Shown: positions 41,292-48,341 of the stretch, in pieces
Position numbering within the stretch: position 1 is the stretch's first letter
How the letters are laid out: the number at the start of each line of letters is the position of its first letter
Origin: Clostridiales bacterium
Lineage (GTDB): Bacteria; Bacillota; Clostridia; Oscillospirales; Oscillospiraceae
Direction: 5' to 3'
Assembly (NCBI GenBank): GCA_019415645.1
Contig: DXYV01000007.1
Coordinates: 36,145-100,144 of the forward strand
DNA: 64,000 bases
Position numbers and translations under genes: made by a program
Notes under the pieces: model-generated
What the model was told of the DNA's origin: nothing
Database searches by the model: none
Seen by the model: only the letters and a program-made list of their open reading frames with translations

Positions 41292-41984
41292 TTAGACGCC
41301 TGGCCAGCCGGACGGGGTGGGCCATCCGCCGGGGGCGGCCTGCGCAGGGGCCGTCGGCCAGCCTGCAGTAGCACCCGCCGGTGCCGCAGGAGCAGGGGCG
41401 GCCGGCCAGCCTGCAACCGAGGGCATGGGCGCCGCAGGAGCCACTGCAGAGAACGCTTCCTCTGCAGTCACGCGGCTGACCAAAGGATCTCCATCCCGCG
41501 TCTTCTGGATCCCGTTCAGTCCGCAGCCGATTCCCTTTTTACCAGCCTGATTGTAGGCGTAGAAGGTGACATTGGCATTTCCGTAGCATCCGGAATAGAC
41601 ATCGGCGGGATTGATGATTTTCTGGACCTGCGCGTCCACCACAAAGGGAGGCCTGTCGGCTTTGCAGGAGGCAGTGAATACCCAATGCCCCTTGCACTCA
41701 GGGCCAAACGGCTGGCCGTCGGAGGGGCGAGGACCGTCGCCGTCGTGGACGCAGATTGCAGGAGCGGGCGGCCGGACGCCGCCCCACTTTGCAGTCACCC
41801 CCGCTTCAATGGCAGCATTGACCGCGGCATCGATAGCGGCTTTGGCCTGCTGATTCGTCTTGGGGACCAGAATGGTCGTCGAAAACTTCGGCTCACCTGC
41901 AGGGTTGTTAAATGGGGGCTGGGGCTGGAACACATTAGTGTAGGAGAAGCGGACTTCTCCAATGGTGATAGTGGTCGGTGTCAT
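41292..41984 (-). CDS. DUF2815-family single-strand-binding-like phage protein
   Basis: 230 residues. The N-terminal fold (GEVRFSYTNVFQPQPPFN ... PKFSTTILVPK) matches DUF2815, and VYSGCYGNANVTFYAYNQ is its core. The last 60 residues are Ala/Pro/Gly/Trp-rich, like the flexible tails of single-strand DNA-binding proteins. AAGGAGG upstream. Inferred to bind single-stranded DNA during replication. Confidence 0.85.
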   Translation of the reverse strand: MTPTTITIGEVRFSYTNVFQPQPPFNNPAGEPKFSTTILVPKTNQQAKAAIDAAVNAAIEAGVTAKWGGVRPPAPAICVHDGDGPRPSDGQPFGPECKGHWVFTASCKADRPPFVVDAQVQKIINPADVYSGCYGNANVTFYAYNQAGKKGIGCGLNGIQKTRDGDPLVSRVTAEEAFSAVAPAAPMPSVAGWPAAPAPAAPAGATAGWPTAPAQAAPGGWPTPSGWPGV

Positions 41985-42020
41985 GATAAGTGACCTCCTT
42001 GTCGTTCAGATTGATGTGCT

Positions 42021-43232
42021 TCATGTACTGGCTGGTGTGGGGGAGAATGCGACGGCAGCGGCGTTATACGGCGGACGCTTGTCGCTTGCCGGAACGAGTG
42101 TAGGCTTGCCAGGCTCTTTCCGGACGAGGCCGTCTGACACTTCTGCGAAGGCCTTTTTGCCCAGTGCCTTTTCCAATGCCGGGGCGGTCACCGGCTTCCG
42201 CTCCCAAAGCATGGCTTCTGCTACGCCCCGCTCCTGCAGGGTCTTGAAGGCGGTGTCAAGGTCAGTCCACTCGCGAGATCCGCGGCCCGCCACGGCCTTA
42301 TAACCGGGGATTTCTTTGCCATTCAGACAGGCCAGAAGCGCATACGCCTCCAGGTCCTTGTACCAGGCCACAAGACCCGCTCCGGCGGCCAAGGCTGCTC
42401 CCACCTCTTCATCGGTCAGCAGACGCCCAGAATACCCTTCCGGGATCTCGGAAGACCCTGCGGCCGGGGCCTGCTCATACTGGCGGCCCACCTCCAGCAT
42501 TTTACTGGCCCAGGCCGAGCACTGGGGCTTCCCGCGGCAGAACCGGCACCAGTCCCCAGGGCAGGCCGGATCTTCGGCGACTTGGGCGCGTCGTGCGGCG
42601 GGGCCGGCGGTATCTTTGCCCCACTGCAGAATAGCGGCCACGGTCGTGTCCCATCGCTTGACTCCGCCGGCATGAGGTTGGACGATAACAAGCGTGGCGT
42701 CCGTAAGCGAGTCACCGTAAATCGGTCTGAAGGTCTGCAACGCCCCCAGCGCATACAGCATCATCTGGGCATTTCCTTCGGCATCGACCGGGACGCCGGC
42801 GCCATTCTTATAGTCTACGACGATGATCCGGCTCCCACCGATCATGATACAGTCACTGGTCCCGAACCCTTCTGGAACCCAGTCCGTGTATTGGACCTGT
42901 GTCTCCAGCGCCACGAAAGGCGGCGCTGGGAAGGCAAGGGCCAGTTCCTTCAGAGTCTCCAAATACAGTTCCGTAGCATCTTCCATTGCCGGGTCATAGC
43001 TGGGATCCGCGCGGAACTTTTTCAGCTGGGCATTGTAGGCCCGCTTGCCGACCGGCTCCATAAAGTAGCTGCGCGCCTTGTATTCAGCGATGGAGTGCGC
43101 GAGGCGTCCGGCCTCTGCATAAGGGCTGGTGGCCTCCGGAAACATAGCTTGGACACTGATGTACTGCGGACACGACAGCCAGGCGTGTGCCTGGGAGGGG
43201 CCAAACGGTGAATGAATTTCAGGACTTGGCAT
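42021..43232 (-). CDS. DUF2800-family RecB/Cas4-like nuclease
   Basis: 403 residues. The PD-(D/E)XK core includes ISRV-like ALETQVQYTDWVPEGFGTSDCI and RIIVVDYKNGAGVPV, with QMMLYALGAL following. A cysteine cluster CPGDWCRFCRGKPQC suggests an iron-sulfur site as in Cas4/AddB. The ATG 43232 is chosen because the longer frame overlaps the upstream gene. Works with DUF2815 in phage recombination-replication. Confidence 0.85.
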   Translation of the reverse strand: MPSPEIHSPFGPSQAHAWLSCPQYISVQAMFPEATSPYAEAGRLAHSIAEYKARSYFMEPVGKRAYNAQLKKFRADPSYDPAMEDATELYLETLKELALAFPAPPFVALETQVQYTDWVPEGFGTSDCIMIGGSRIIVVDYKNGAGVPVDAEGNAQMMLYALGALQTFRPIYGDSLTDATLVIVQPHAGGVKRWDTTVAAILQWGKDTAGPAARRAQVAEDPACPGDWCRFCRGKPQCSAWASKMLEVGRQYEQAPAAGSSEIPEGYSGRLLTDEEVGAALAAGAGLVAWYKDLEAYALLACLNGKEIPGYKAVAGRGSREWTDLDTAFKTLQERGVAEAMLWERKPVTAPALEKALGKKAFAEVSDGLVRKEPGKPTLVPASDKRPPYNAAAVAFSPTPAST

Positions 43233-43296
43233 CGTCTTCGTCCTCCTCCGTGTGTTCCAGCGCACAGTCAATGCGCTGCTCCTTGAAAGCAGCCAT
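43219..43296 (-). CDS. Possible 25-residue peptide overlapping the nuclease start
   Basis: ATG 43294-43296 directly follows the stop of the upstream gene, and the frame (MAAFKEQRIDCALEHTEEDE ...) ends at 43219 inside the nuclease gene. It contains the sequence that would serve as the nuclease ribosome site (GAGGAGGACGAAG), so its translation could be coupled. No direct evidence beyond the arrangement. Confidence 0.3.
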   Translation of the reverse strand: MAAFKEQRIDCALEHTEEDEDDAKS

Positions 43297-43803
43297 TTAG
43301 ATCCGTGCCCCCAATCCACGCAGGGCCATAACGAAGGGCCCCATCTGCTCCGGTCTTAGTTGCGTGACTGCCTGCAGGCCGAACTGGGCCAGCAAATTGG
43401 TCAGCGCCGTGATCTTGTCGGGGCCCTGCTGGGCCAGTTCCGCGCCGGCGCGGGCAATATCGTCGATCGAGTACTTGGGCGGCTCGGTCCCCAACCCAGT
43501 GAAATTAGAAGGGACAGATGCAGAAGATGCAGGGCTGGGCGCAGGTGCAGGTGCAGGAGCCGGGGCAGTGGTAGGGCCCGGTGCGGGGGCGGCCGGGGTT
43601 GGCGCGGTGCCGACGGGGGCCGGGGCCTGCTGAGACGGCGCGGCGGTCTCCACAGGCCGCTTGGCGGACCCGGCCATCTCTGCTTCCAGGATCCTGTCAG
43701 ACGCAGCGGCTACAGTGGGGTCATGGAGGCAATGCGTTCCGAAAGCGGTGAGACTGGACAGCGCCTCCAGTGGGGTCTCTCCGGTGATTTTGATTTCGAT
43801 CAT
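43297..43803 (-). CDS. Phage protein with Ala/Pro-rich linker, unknown function
   Basis: 168 residues. The N-terminal domain (MIEIKITGETPLEALSSL) and C-terminal helical domain (IDDIARAGAELAQQGPDKI ...) are joined by about 50 residues rich in Ala, Pro, Thr and Gly. It lies in the early replication operon next to the DUF2800 gene. No family recognised. Confidence 0.65.
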   Translation of the reverse strand: MIEIKITGETPLEALSSLTAFGTHCLHDPTVAAASDRILEAEMAGSAKRPVETAAPSQQAPAPVGTAPTPAAPAPGPTTAPAPAPAPAPSPASSASVPSNFTGLGTEPPKYSIDDIARAGAELAQQGPDKITALTNLLAQFGLQAVTQLRPEQMGPFVMALRGLGARI

Positions 43804-43820
43804 GGTCGACTCCTCCTTTG

Positions 43821-43988
43821 TCAGTGTGCTTCCTCTACAGTGAGGATGATGCCGTTCTTAGGGTCGATGCCGGCTTCCTGGACCTCGTTTTTCTTCAGAT
43901 AGAGCGTGGTCAGGTTGCCGGCGTCGTCCCGCCGTTCGAAGCGGTAGCAGGTCTTGGTCTCATTGCGGAAGTTCATAGGGATCTTCAT
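43821..43988 (-). CDS. 55-residue early phage protein, unknown function
   Basis: The ATG at 43988 follows AAAGGATGAT at a normal distance, and the frame ends TGA at 43821, 17 bases before the next start. The protein (MKIPMNFRNETKTCYRFERR ...) is charged with a basic N-terminal part and an acidic end. It fills an otherwise empty gap in the operon. No family recognised. Confidence 0.65.
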   Translation of the reverse strand: MKIPMNFRNETKTCYRFERRDDAGNLTTLYLKKNEVQEAGIDPKNGIILTVEEAH

Positions 43989-44014
43989 GGTGGATCATCC
44001 TTTCTTTTTGTATT

Positions 44015-44116
44015 CCTGCCCTCTGCCGGGAGCCCGCCGTATGTCAAAGGACTGGCGGGGCCGGCTCAAAGAGAGGGCATCCCGGGAAGTCAGGAGGACA
44101 CCCGGCAGGGGGCAGG
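44015..44116. repeat. 16-bp inverted repeat flanking a 70-base loop in the early operon
   Basis: The arms cctgccctctgccggg (44015-44030) and cccggcagggggcagg (44101-44116) pair with one mismatch. They lie between the 3D-domain gene and the 55-residue gene, where no coding frame is convincing. May be an mRNA structure or a small RNA. Confidence 0.5.
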
Positions 44117-44131
44117 AAGATGCGTGATATT

Positions 44132-44692
44132 TCAGGCGGTCTTCTCGCGGTACAACTCAACTTCCTGAACGCCGAACTCCACTGCGTCCTCGTGGTCTTC
44201 AAAGAAAATGTCGATGGAGTTCCCATTGACCGCTCCGCCAGTGTCCTCAACGATGTAGGTATGGCCGTCAAGAATGACCTCGCTCCCCTGTGGTAGGACA
44301 TCCCAGTCGGCGGCAATGGTGCGGCCCTCCTCCGGGATCGTGCCGGAACTGGTGCGCTGCACATAGTCCTCGCCCCGGTCAGGATGCTCTGCGGACCATA
44401 TTCCACAGCATTTCACGCAGGGGCAGTAGGCGGTGGCGCGGAAGGTGCCGATCAGTTCTAACTCTGGGGTGGCCATCTCCGGGCTCTCCTGGGCCGTGGT
44501 GGGCGTTTCAGGTGCGGGGGTGACCGTGGACACCTCCGCCTCCGGAGGCGGCTCCTGCGAGGCCTGTGCCCTGCCGACGGCATATCCGGCGGTGATGCCG
44601 ATGCCCAGCAGGACAAGAACGAATGCGGTAAAACGGATATTGGCCGACCTTCGCTGGATCCGCCGGCGCTCCTCTCTGGTCAGGTGCTTCAT
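44132..44692 (-). CDS. Membrane-anchored 3D-domain (cell-wall lytic) protein in the early region
   Basis: 186 residues. The basic N-terminus and one membrane helix (about 22-41) are followed by a Pro/Thr/Glu linker. The 3D domain then carries FRATAYCPCVKCCG, RTIAADWDVLPQGSEVILDG and EDTGGAVNGNSIDIFFED with the aspartates of the 3D/Sps catalytic site. Family members act on peptidoglycan. It is encoded in the early operon, not with the lysis genes. It overlaps the upstream excisionase-like gene. Confidence 0.82.
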   Translation of the reverse strand: MKHLTREERRRIQRRSANIRFTAFVLVLLGIGITAGYAVGRAQASQEPPPEAEVSTVTPAPETPTTAQESPEMATPELELIGTFRATAYCPCVKCCGIWSAEHPDRGEDYVQRTSSGTIPEEGRTIAADWDVLPQGSEVILDGHTYIVEDTGGAVNGNSIDIFFEDHEDAVEFGVQEVELYREKTA

Positions 44693-44931
44693 GGCTTGAC
44701 CCTCCTCAGTTGCCCGTATTCGGGAACCGGCGCGGTGGTAGACGGCGGATTCCCTGCGGCGATATAAGCGATGACCTGGTCTGCGTCGACCAGTTTCTTC
44801 CGGCCAACATGAGTCACAGGGACGGCTTCCGTGGCGATCAGTTGCCGTATGTAGTGAAGTGTGACTTCGCTGTCCGGATCCTGGGCCCTGATGATCTCAT
44901 GGACCTTGGCGGCTGTTCTCATGCGTGGCAT
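44689..44931 (-). CDS. Excisionase/MerR-like DNA-binding protein
   Basis: 80 residues. A winged-HTH-like part (VTLHYIRQLIATEAVPVTHV followed by GRKKLVDADQVIAYI) fits the excisionase/MerR-like small DNA-binding type. It is the second gene leftward of the switch, typical for a recombination directionality factor, but a plain regulator is also possible. AAAGGAGG precedes the start. Confidence 0.72.
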   Translation of the reverse strand: MPRMRTAAKVHEIIRAQDPDSEVTLHYIRQLIATEAVPVTHVGRKKLVDADQVIAYIAAGNPPSTTAPVPEYGQLRRVKP

Positions 44932-44967
44932 GGCTTCCTCCTTTCGTAGTGGTCAGTGAATTCGGTT

Positions 44968-44984
44968 GTAACTTATTAAGTTAC
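44968..44984. promoter_or_regulatory. Operator candidate O1 (downstream of cro-like gene)
   Basis: Perfect 17-bp palindrome gtaacttattaagttac overlapping the cro-like stop codon. Same pattern as 45207-45223. Confidence 0.65.
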
Positions 44985-45181
44985 TTTTTGGCGAAAAAAA
45001 TTTCTGCTGGGTTTTTAATTCCGAGGAGGGCAATCATTTGATCGACCTCATCAGTCCCAAAAACACCCTTCTTCATCTTGGAGTAAAAGGTTTTCTCAGT
45101 CATGCCAAGCTTCTTGGCAACCTGTCTCTGAGAAAGCCCCTGCTCCGCGATGATACCGCGAAGTTTCTCTGTGGCGACCAT
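44981..45181 (-). CDS. Cro-like XRE-type repressor
   Basis: 66 residues with a compact HTH: IIAEQGLSQRQVAKKLGMTEKTFYSKMKKG. The ATG at 45181 follows AAAGGAGG. It is divergent from the CI-like gene, across a 147-base region full of operator palindromes. Expected to favour lytic growth by repressing the repressor promoter. Confidence 0.82.
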   Translation of the reverse strand: MVATEKLRGIIAEQGLSQRQVAKKLGMTEKTFYSKMKKGVFGTDEVDQMIALLGIKNPAEIFFAKK

Positions 45182-45206
45182 GGTCTTCCTCCTTTCTCCT
45201 AGAGCA

Positions 45207-45261
45207 GTAACCTGCCAAGTTACTAAAAGCATAGCACTGCATTAGGCACTTGTCAAGTTAT
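45207..45261 (-). promoter_or_regulatory. Leftward early promoter with two operators
   Basis: Leftward -35 TTGACA (complement of 45251-45256) and -10 TATGCT (complement of 45228-45233), 17 bases apart. Operator-like palindromes at 45207-45223 (gtaacctgccaagttac) and 45245-45261 (core acttgtcaagt) cover its start site and -35. It drives the cro-like gene and the early operon. Confidence 0.72.
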
Positions 45262-45268
45262 TTTTTTC

Positions 45269-45304
45269 TTGACTTAGGGAAAAAAAGTTATATAATTGAG
45301 TTAC
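45269..45304 (+). promoter_or_regulatory. Rightward promoter of the CI-like repressor
   Basis: -35 TTGACT (45269-45274) and -10 TATAAT (45291-45296) with 16 bases between them. A half operator gagttac (45298-45304) lies at the start site, so autoregulation is likely. Confidence 0.72.
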
Positions 45305-45328
45305 TAATTTTGATAGGAGCGCAAAGGT

Positions 45329-45865
45329 ATGGATAAGGGTAGCCGGATTAGAGCCGCTAGGGAGGCGAAAAACCTAACACAAGAGGAACTCGGCACTCTG
45401 TGTGGAACAACTAAACAAACTATTTTCAAGTATGAAAATAATATTGTGACTAACATCCCTACAGATCGGATGGAAAAGATGGCCGAAGTTCTCGGTGTAA
45501 CCCCGTCCTATCTCATGGGATGGGAAGGCATTACACTGGAGACCGTCTCAGAAGAGCATCGAAGCGGCCGCTCCCAGGCCAAAGAAGATATGTATCGGAC
45601 TTTCGGGGTAGAGCATTCCGCAGCGGATCTTCGGATGGTAGGGGAGAGGACCGCCCTGCTGTACTATAAGGCGATAGATCGTCGATGTGCGCCGGAACTC
45701 CTGGGCCTGATCAATGAAGTGGATGAAATGGAATATGCGGAACTAGAGAACATCCGGCTCTTGGTCCAGGCCTATCTGCACGCCGACGCCCAGATCCGCG
45801 AGATCGTCGACACCGCCCTGAAACCCTATCGGCAAGAAGAAATAGCCTCCGAGGAAATCGGATAA
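45329..45865 (+). CDS. CI-like XRE-family phage repressor
   Basis: 178 residues. The N-terminal HTH is visible in RIRAAREAKNLTQEELGTLCG followed by TKQTIFKYENNIVTNIP. A helical C-terminal region for oligomerisation has no recognisable Ser-Lys LexA-type peptidase, so classical RecA-stimulated self-cleavage is not evident. TAGGAG precedes the start. It maintains lysogeny by binding the palindromes between it and the cro-like gene. Confidence 0.88.
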   Translation: MDKGSRIRAAREAKNLTQEELGTLCGTTKQTIFKYENNIVTNIPTDRMEKMAEVLGVTPSYLMGWEGITLETVSEEHRSGRSQAKEDMYRTFGVEHSAADLRMVGERTALLYYKAIDRRCAPELLGLINEVDEMEYAELENIRLLVQAYLHADAQIREIVDTALKPYRQEEIASEEIG

Positions 45866-45911
45866 TCTATGTAGATTTCAGAAAATCCTAGTTCACTATG
45901 GAGGGATCGTT

Positions 45912-46511
45912 GTGTCAAATAAAATGGTGGCCTGCAAGGTATGTGGAGAACAGATCGCAAAGAGTGCCAAAGTATGTCCGCACTGCGGAGCGAAAAGAAA
46001 ACGACATACTGCCCTGGGGGTTACATTGACTGTACTCGGAGTGCTTTTGATCGCCGGAGCCGTCGGTAGCATGGGCGGGTCCCCTTCGGGAAGTGACGGA
46101 TCTCAAGCGGCCGGCGACAGCGTGTTCGGTGTCGGAGAGCCGGTAGAGATGGACAATGTCGTCGTGACGCTGGACAGCGTTACTGAAAACTCCGGAGGCA
46201 ATTACATGACACCTACTGACGGCAAAGTGTTCGTCGTATGCGAATTTACCATTGACAATCAATCTGAACAGGATATCGCCGTCAGTTCCATGCTTTCCTT
46301 CAACACCTACATAGACGACTATGCCTCTCCATTGAATCTTTCCTCGATGTTGAGTACGAACCAGACACAGCTGGACGGGACCATCGCGGCCGGAAAGAAG
46401 ATGAACGGCGTGGTGGGCTATGAGGCAGATCCGGACTGGCAGAATATCGAGATTCGCTTTACCGCGGATTTCTGGTCTGATCAGGAATTCATTTTTACTT
46501 ACAGCAAATAA
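45912..46511 (+). CDS. Zinc-ribbon membrane protein with DUF4352-like domain, lysogenic cargo
   Basis: 199 residues. The zinc ribbon (C8-x2-C11, C22-x2-C25) is followed by one membrane helix (about 34-53), a Gly/Ser linker and a DUF4352-like immunoglobulin-fold domain (PVEMDNVVVTLDSV ... KVFVVCEFTIDNQSEQDIAV). GTG start with GGAGGG upstream. It lies between repressor and integrase, both expressed in the lysogen, so it is probably a conversion or superinfection-exclusion factor. That is inference from position and topology. Confidence 0.78.
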   Translation: MSNKMVACKVCGEQIAKSAKVCPHCGAKRKRHTALGVTLTVLGVLLIAGAVGSMGGSPSGSDGSQAAGDSVFGVGEPVEMDNVVVTLDSVTENSGGNYMTPTDGKVFVVCEFTIDNQSEQDIAVSSMLSFNTYIDDYASPLNLSSMLSTNQTQLDGTIAAGKKMNGVVGYEADPDWQNIEIRFTADFWSDQEFIFTYSK

Positions 46512-46517
46512 AAAAAG

Positions 46518-46552
46518 AAGCCGCCCGGGAGCTACCACACACCCGGACGGCA
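46518..46552. terminator. Imperfect stem-loop after the DUF4352 gene
   Basis: 10-bp arms gccgcccggg and cccggacggc with one mismatch and a 12-base loop. The T-run lies on the leftward side, so it would stop leftward (antisense) transcription better than rightward. Confidence 0.4.
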
Positions 46553-46695
46553 GTGCAAAGTCATTATCCACTAACCACTACGAAAGAAGATAATAGTTTC
46601 TCAACTCGAATATCAAGAAACTTGTCAACTCTGCCTTTCCATTCTACCACACCGGAAGCGAAGTTGGCAAGAATGGATTGGAGGTTTTATGCTCA

Positions 46696-48114
46696 ATGGC
46701 CACAATTGAAAAGCGAGGCGGCAGTTACCGGATCATCGTGTCCAATGGGTACGATGTCAACGGAAAGCAGATCCGGGAGAAGATGACCTGGACGCCGGAG
46801 CCGGGGATGACGAAGCGCCAGATCGAGAAGGCGCTGAACCGGGAGGCTACTCTCTTTGAGGAGCGGGTGCGCCACCAGGTGACCCAGAATGGCAGTATCA
46901 GACTGGTGGACTTCACGAAGATCTTCCTGGATCAGTATGCGAAGCCGAACCTGAAGAAAAAGACTGCTTTCGGATATGAGGAGAAGATGAAGGTGGTCAA
47001 TCAGGCCTTGGGCCATATCAGGCTGAAGGACCTGAAGCCCGGACATATCGCCGCCTTCTACGCAAATCTGCAGGAGAAAGGGATGCGGGCCCGCTGCATG
47101 GCCGCCCCGAAACTTGATTTTGCGAAGTGGATGAAGTCACGCCGGACCTGTATGGCGGAACTGGCCAGAGAGACCGGCGTATCCATCTGGTGTTTCAAAC
47201 AGCTGAAAGACGGCCACTACATCGCCCAGGACCGCGCTGTCCAGATCTGCGAGAAGCTGGAGATCCCCTATGATGAGTTTTTTATCCGCCGGCACGATGA
47301 TACCCCTCTGAAGCCTGGGACCATCCACACCTACCACCGCGTGCTTTCCGCGGTTCTCTTCCGGGCGGTGAAGTGGGGGTATATCCAGACGAACCCCGCG
47401 GCAAGGGCCGATCTTCCCAGTATCGCTCACCGGCGGGCGGCCTATCTGGATGAACCGGATGCGCGGCGTCTGCTGGAACTCCTGCAGGAGGAGAAAATCC
47501 TTTGGCGGGCGGTGATCACCTTCGATTTGCTTTCCGGACTGCGCCGGGCGGAATTCCTGGGCCTTCGCTGGTGTGATGTGGATCTCGATGGCCAGCTGAT
47601 CTATATTCGGCAGACCTGGAATTACCTGCCGACAGAGGGGTGTTATGTGGATACCCCCAAAACAGCTGACAGCGAGCGGTCTCTGCGGATCTCCCGGACC
47701 GCTGTCCTTCTGCTCCTGGAATACAAACGCTGGCAGGACGCCCAGCGAGAAACACTGGGGGACGCCTGGCAGGATCACGACGGTCGGGTGTTCACCAACG
47801 AGGAAGGCAAACCCCTGTTTCCGGATTCCGTGAGCCAGTGGTTCACAAAGTTCGTGAAGCGGACCGGGCTTCCGAAGGTAACCGTCCATTCCCTCCGGCA
47901 CACATATGCCAGCCTGATGATCGCTGACGGCACGCCGCTCGTCGTGGTGTCGCATAAACTGGGCCATGCCCAGACCAGTACCACCAGCAATATCTATGCC
48001 CATGTCATTGCCGAGGCGGAGGCCAAGGCCGACGAGGTATTTGACCGCTTCGGGGACCTGGTTGCCCCGGAAATTCGTCCAAAACTGAGAAAGAAGAAGG
48101 CCGCAGGAAGTTAA
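46696..48114 (+). CDS. int: Tyrosine integrase with helix-turn-helix insertion
   Basis: 472 residues. There is an N-terminal arm-binding domain (about 1-60) and then a core-binding SAM-like domain (about 70-235) interrupted at residues about 131-204 by an XRE-like HTH (MKSRRTCMAELARETGVSIW ... AVQICEKLEIPYDEF). The catalytic domain has R283 (SGLRRAEFLGL), H398/R401 (HSLRH), H424 (LGHAQ) and nucleophile Y434. The ATG at 46696 follows GGAGG. It is adjacent to the right attachment site and the phage tRNA. It catalyses integration into the tRNA-Thr anticodon loop. Confidence 0.93.
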   Translation: MATIEKRGGSYRIIVSNGYDVNGKQIREKMTWTPEPGMTKRQIEKALNREATLFEERVRHQVTQNGSIRLVDFTKIFLDQYAKPNLKKKTAFGYEEKMKVVNQALGHIRLKDLKPGHIAAFYANLQEKGMRARCMAAPKLDFAKWMKSRRTCMAELARETGVSIWCFKQLKDGHYIAQDRAVQICEKLEIPYDEFFIRRHDDTPLKPGTIHTYHRVLSAVLFRAVKWGYIQTNPAARADLPSIAHRRAAYLDEPDARRLLELLQEEKILWRAVITFDLLSGLRRAEFLGLRWCDVDLDGQLIYIRQTWNYLPTEGCYVDTPKTADSERSLRISRTAVLLLLEYKRWQDAQRETLGDAWQDHDGRVFTNEEGKPLFPDSVSQWFTKFVKRTGLPKVTVHSLRHTYASLMIADGTPLVVVSHKLGHAQTSTTSNIYAHVIAEAEAKADEVFDRFGDLVAPEIRPKLRKKKAAGS

Positions 48115-48127
48115 TCCTGCGGCCTTC
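48096..48127. terminator. Bidirectional terminator between integrase and phage tRNA
   Basis: 13-bp stem (48096-48108 with 48115-48127). The loop contains the integrase stop codon, and a TTC-rich tract follows leftward. It ends both the rightward integrase transcript and the leftward tRNA transcript. Confidence 0.72.
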
Positions 48128-48131
48128 TCCG

Positions 48132-48206
48132 TGGAGCTGGTGAGGGGATTTGAACCCCTGGCCTATTGATTACGAATCAATTGCGCTACCACTGCGCCAC
48201 ACCAGC
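48132..48206 (-). tRNA. Phage-carried tRNA-Thr (anticodon CGT)
   Basis: A 75-base complete cloverleaf. The acceptor stem is GCTGGTG/CACCAGC, the D-arm GCGCAGTGGTAGCGC, and the anticodon stem ATTGA/TCAAT holds loop TTCGTAA (anticodon CGT, reads ACG). The T-arm is AGGGG/CCCCT with TTCAAAT, then T and encoded CCA. It differs from the split host tRNA in most stems, so it is a distinct gene and not a duplication at integration. It is on the same strand as the broken host gene and downstream of the host promoter. It therefore probably replaces the tRNA that integration destroys. Confidence 0.95.
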
Positions 48207-48235
48207 GTCTGTATGCTATTGTGAAAAGTAAACCC

Positions 48236-48247
48236 CAAATAAACCCC
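48236..48247 (+). repeat. Integrase arm-type site candidate, right arm
   Basis: One copy of caaataaacccc, identical to the two copies at 9470-9492, plus a partial copy (taaacccc) just before it. Lies about 90 bases from the right core. Confidence 0.55.
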
Positions 48248-48332
48248 ATTTGGGGAATTTTCGTGGTTGTTCAGGCTTCCCGTCCCTTGCGCCCCAGTCA
48301 TTCGCGGGATTTTGTGGTCTTTTGAACAACTC

Positions 48333-48341
48333 ATTACGAAT
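48333..48341. other. Right attachment-site core (attR)
   Basis: Core attacgaat, identical to 9349-9357. The phage arm on the left is ctc and the host arm on the right is cagctg. With the left site this gives attB ctg-core-cag, which is the tRNA anticodon stem itself. Confidence 0.85.

Larger units (their letters stand above)
9349..48341. mobile_element. Siphovirus-type prophage integrated in tRNA-Thr(CGT)
   Basis: The roughly 39-kb element is bounded by 9-base core repeats inside two tRNA halves. It contains an integrase, repressor/Cro switch, replication, packaging, capsid, tail and lysis modules in conventional order, with no visible frameshift in an essential gene. Nearly all genes run leftward from the switch at 45.2 kb; only the repressor, a DUF4352 protein and the integrase run rightward. 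It therefore looks intact and possibly inducible, which sequence cannot prove. Confidence 0.93.

Noticed and set aside
45329..45865. LexA-type self-cleaving repressor
   Set aside because: The C-terminal half lacks an evident Ser/Lys peptidase pattern; it looks like a helical oligomerisation region.
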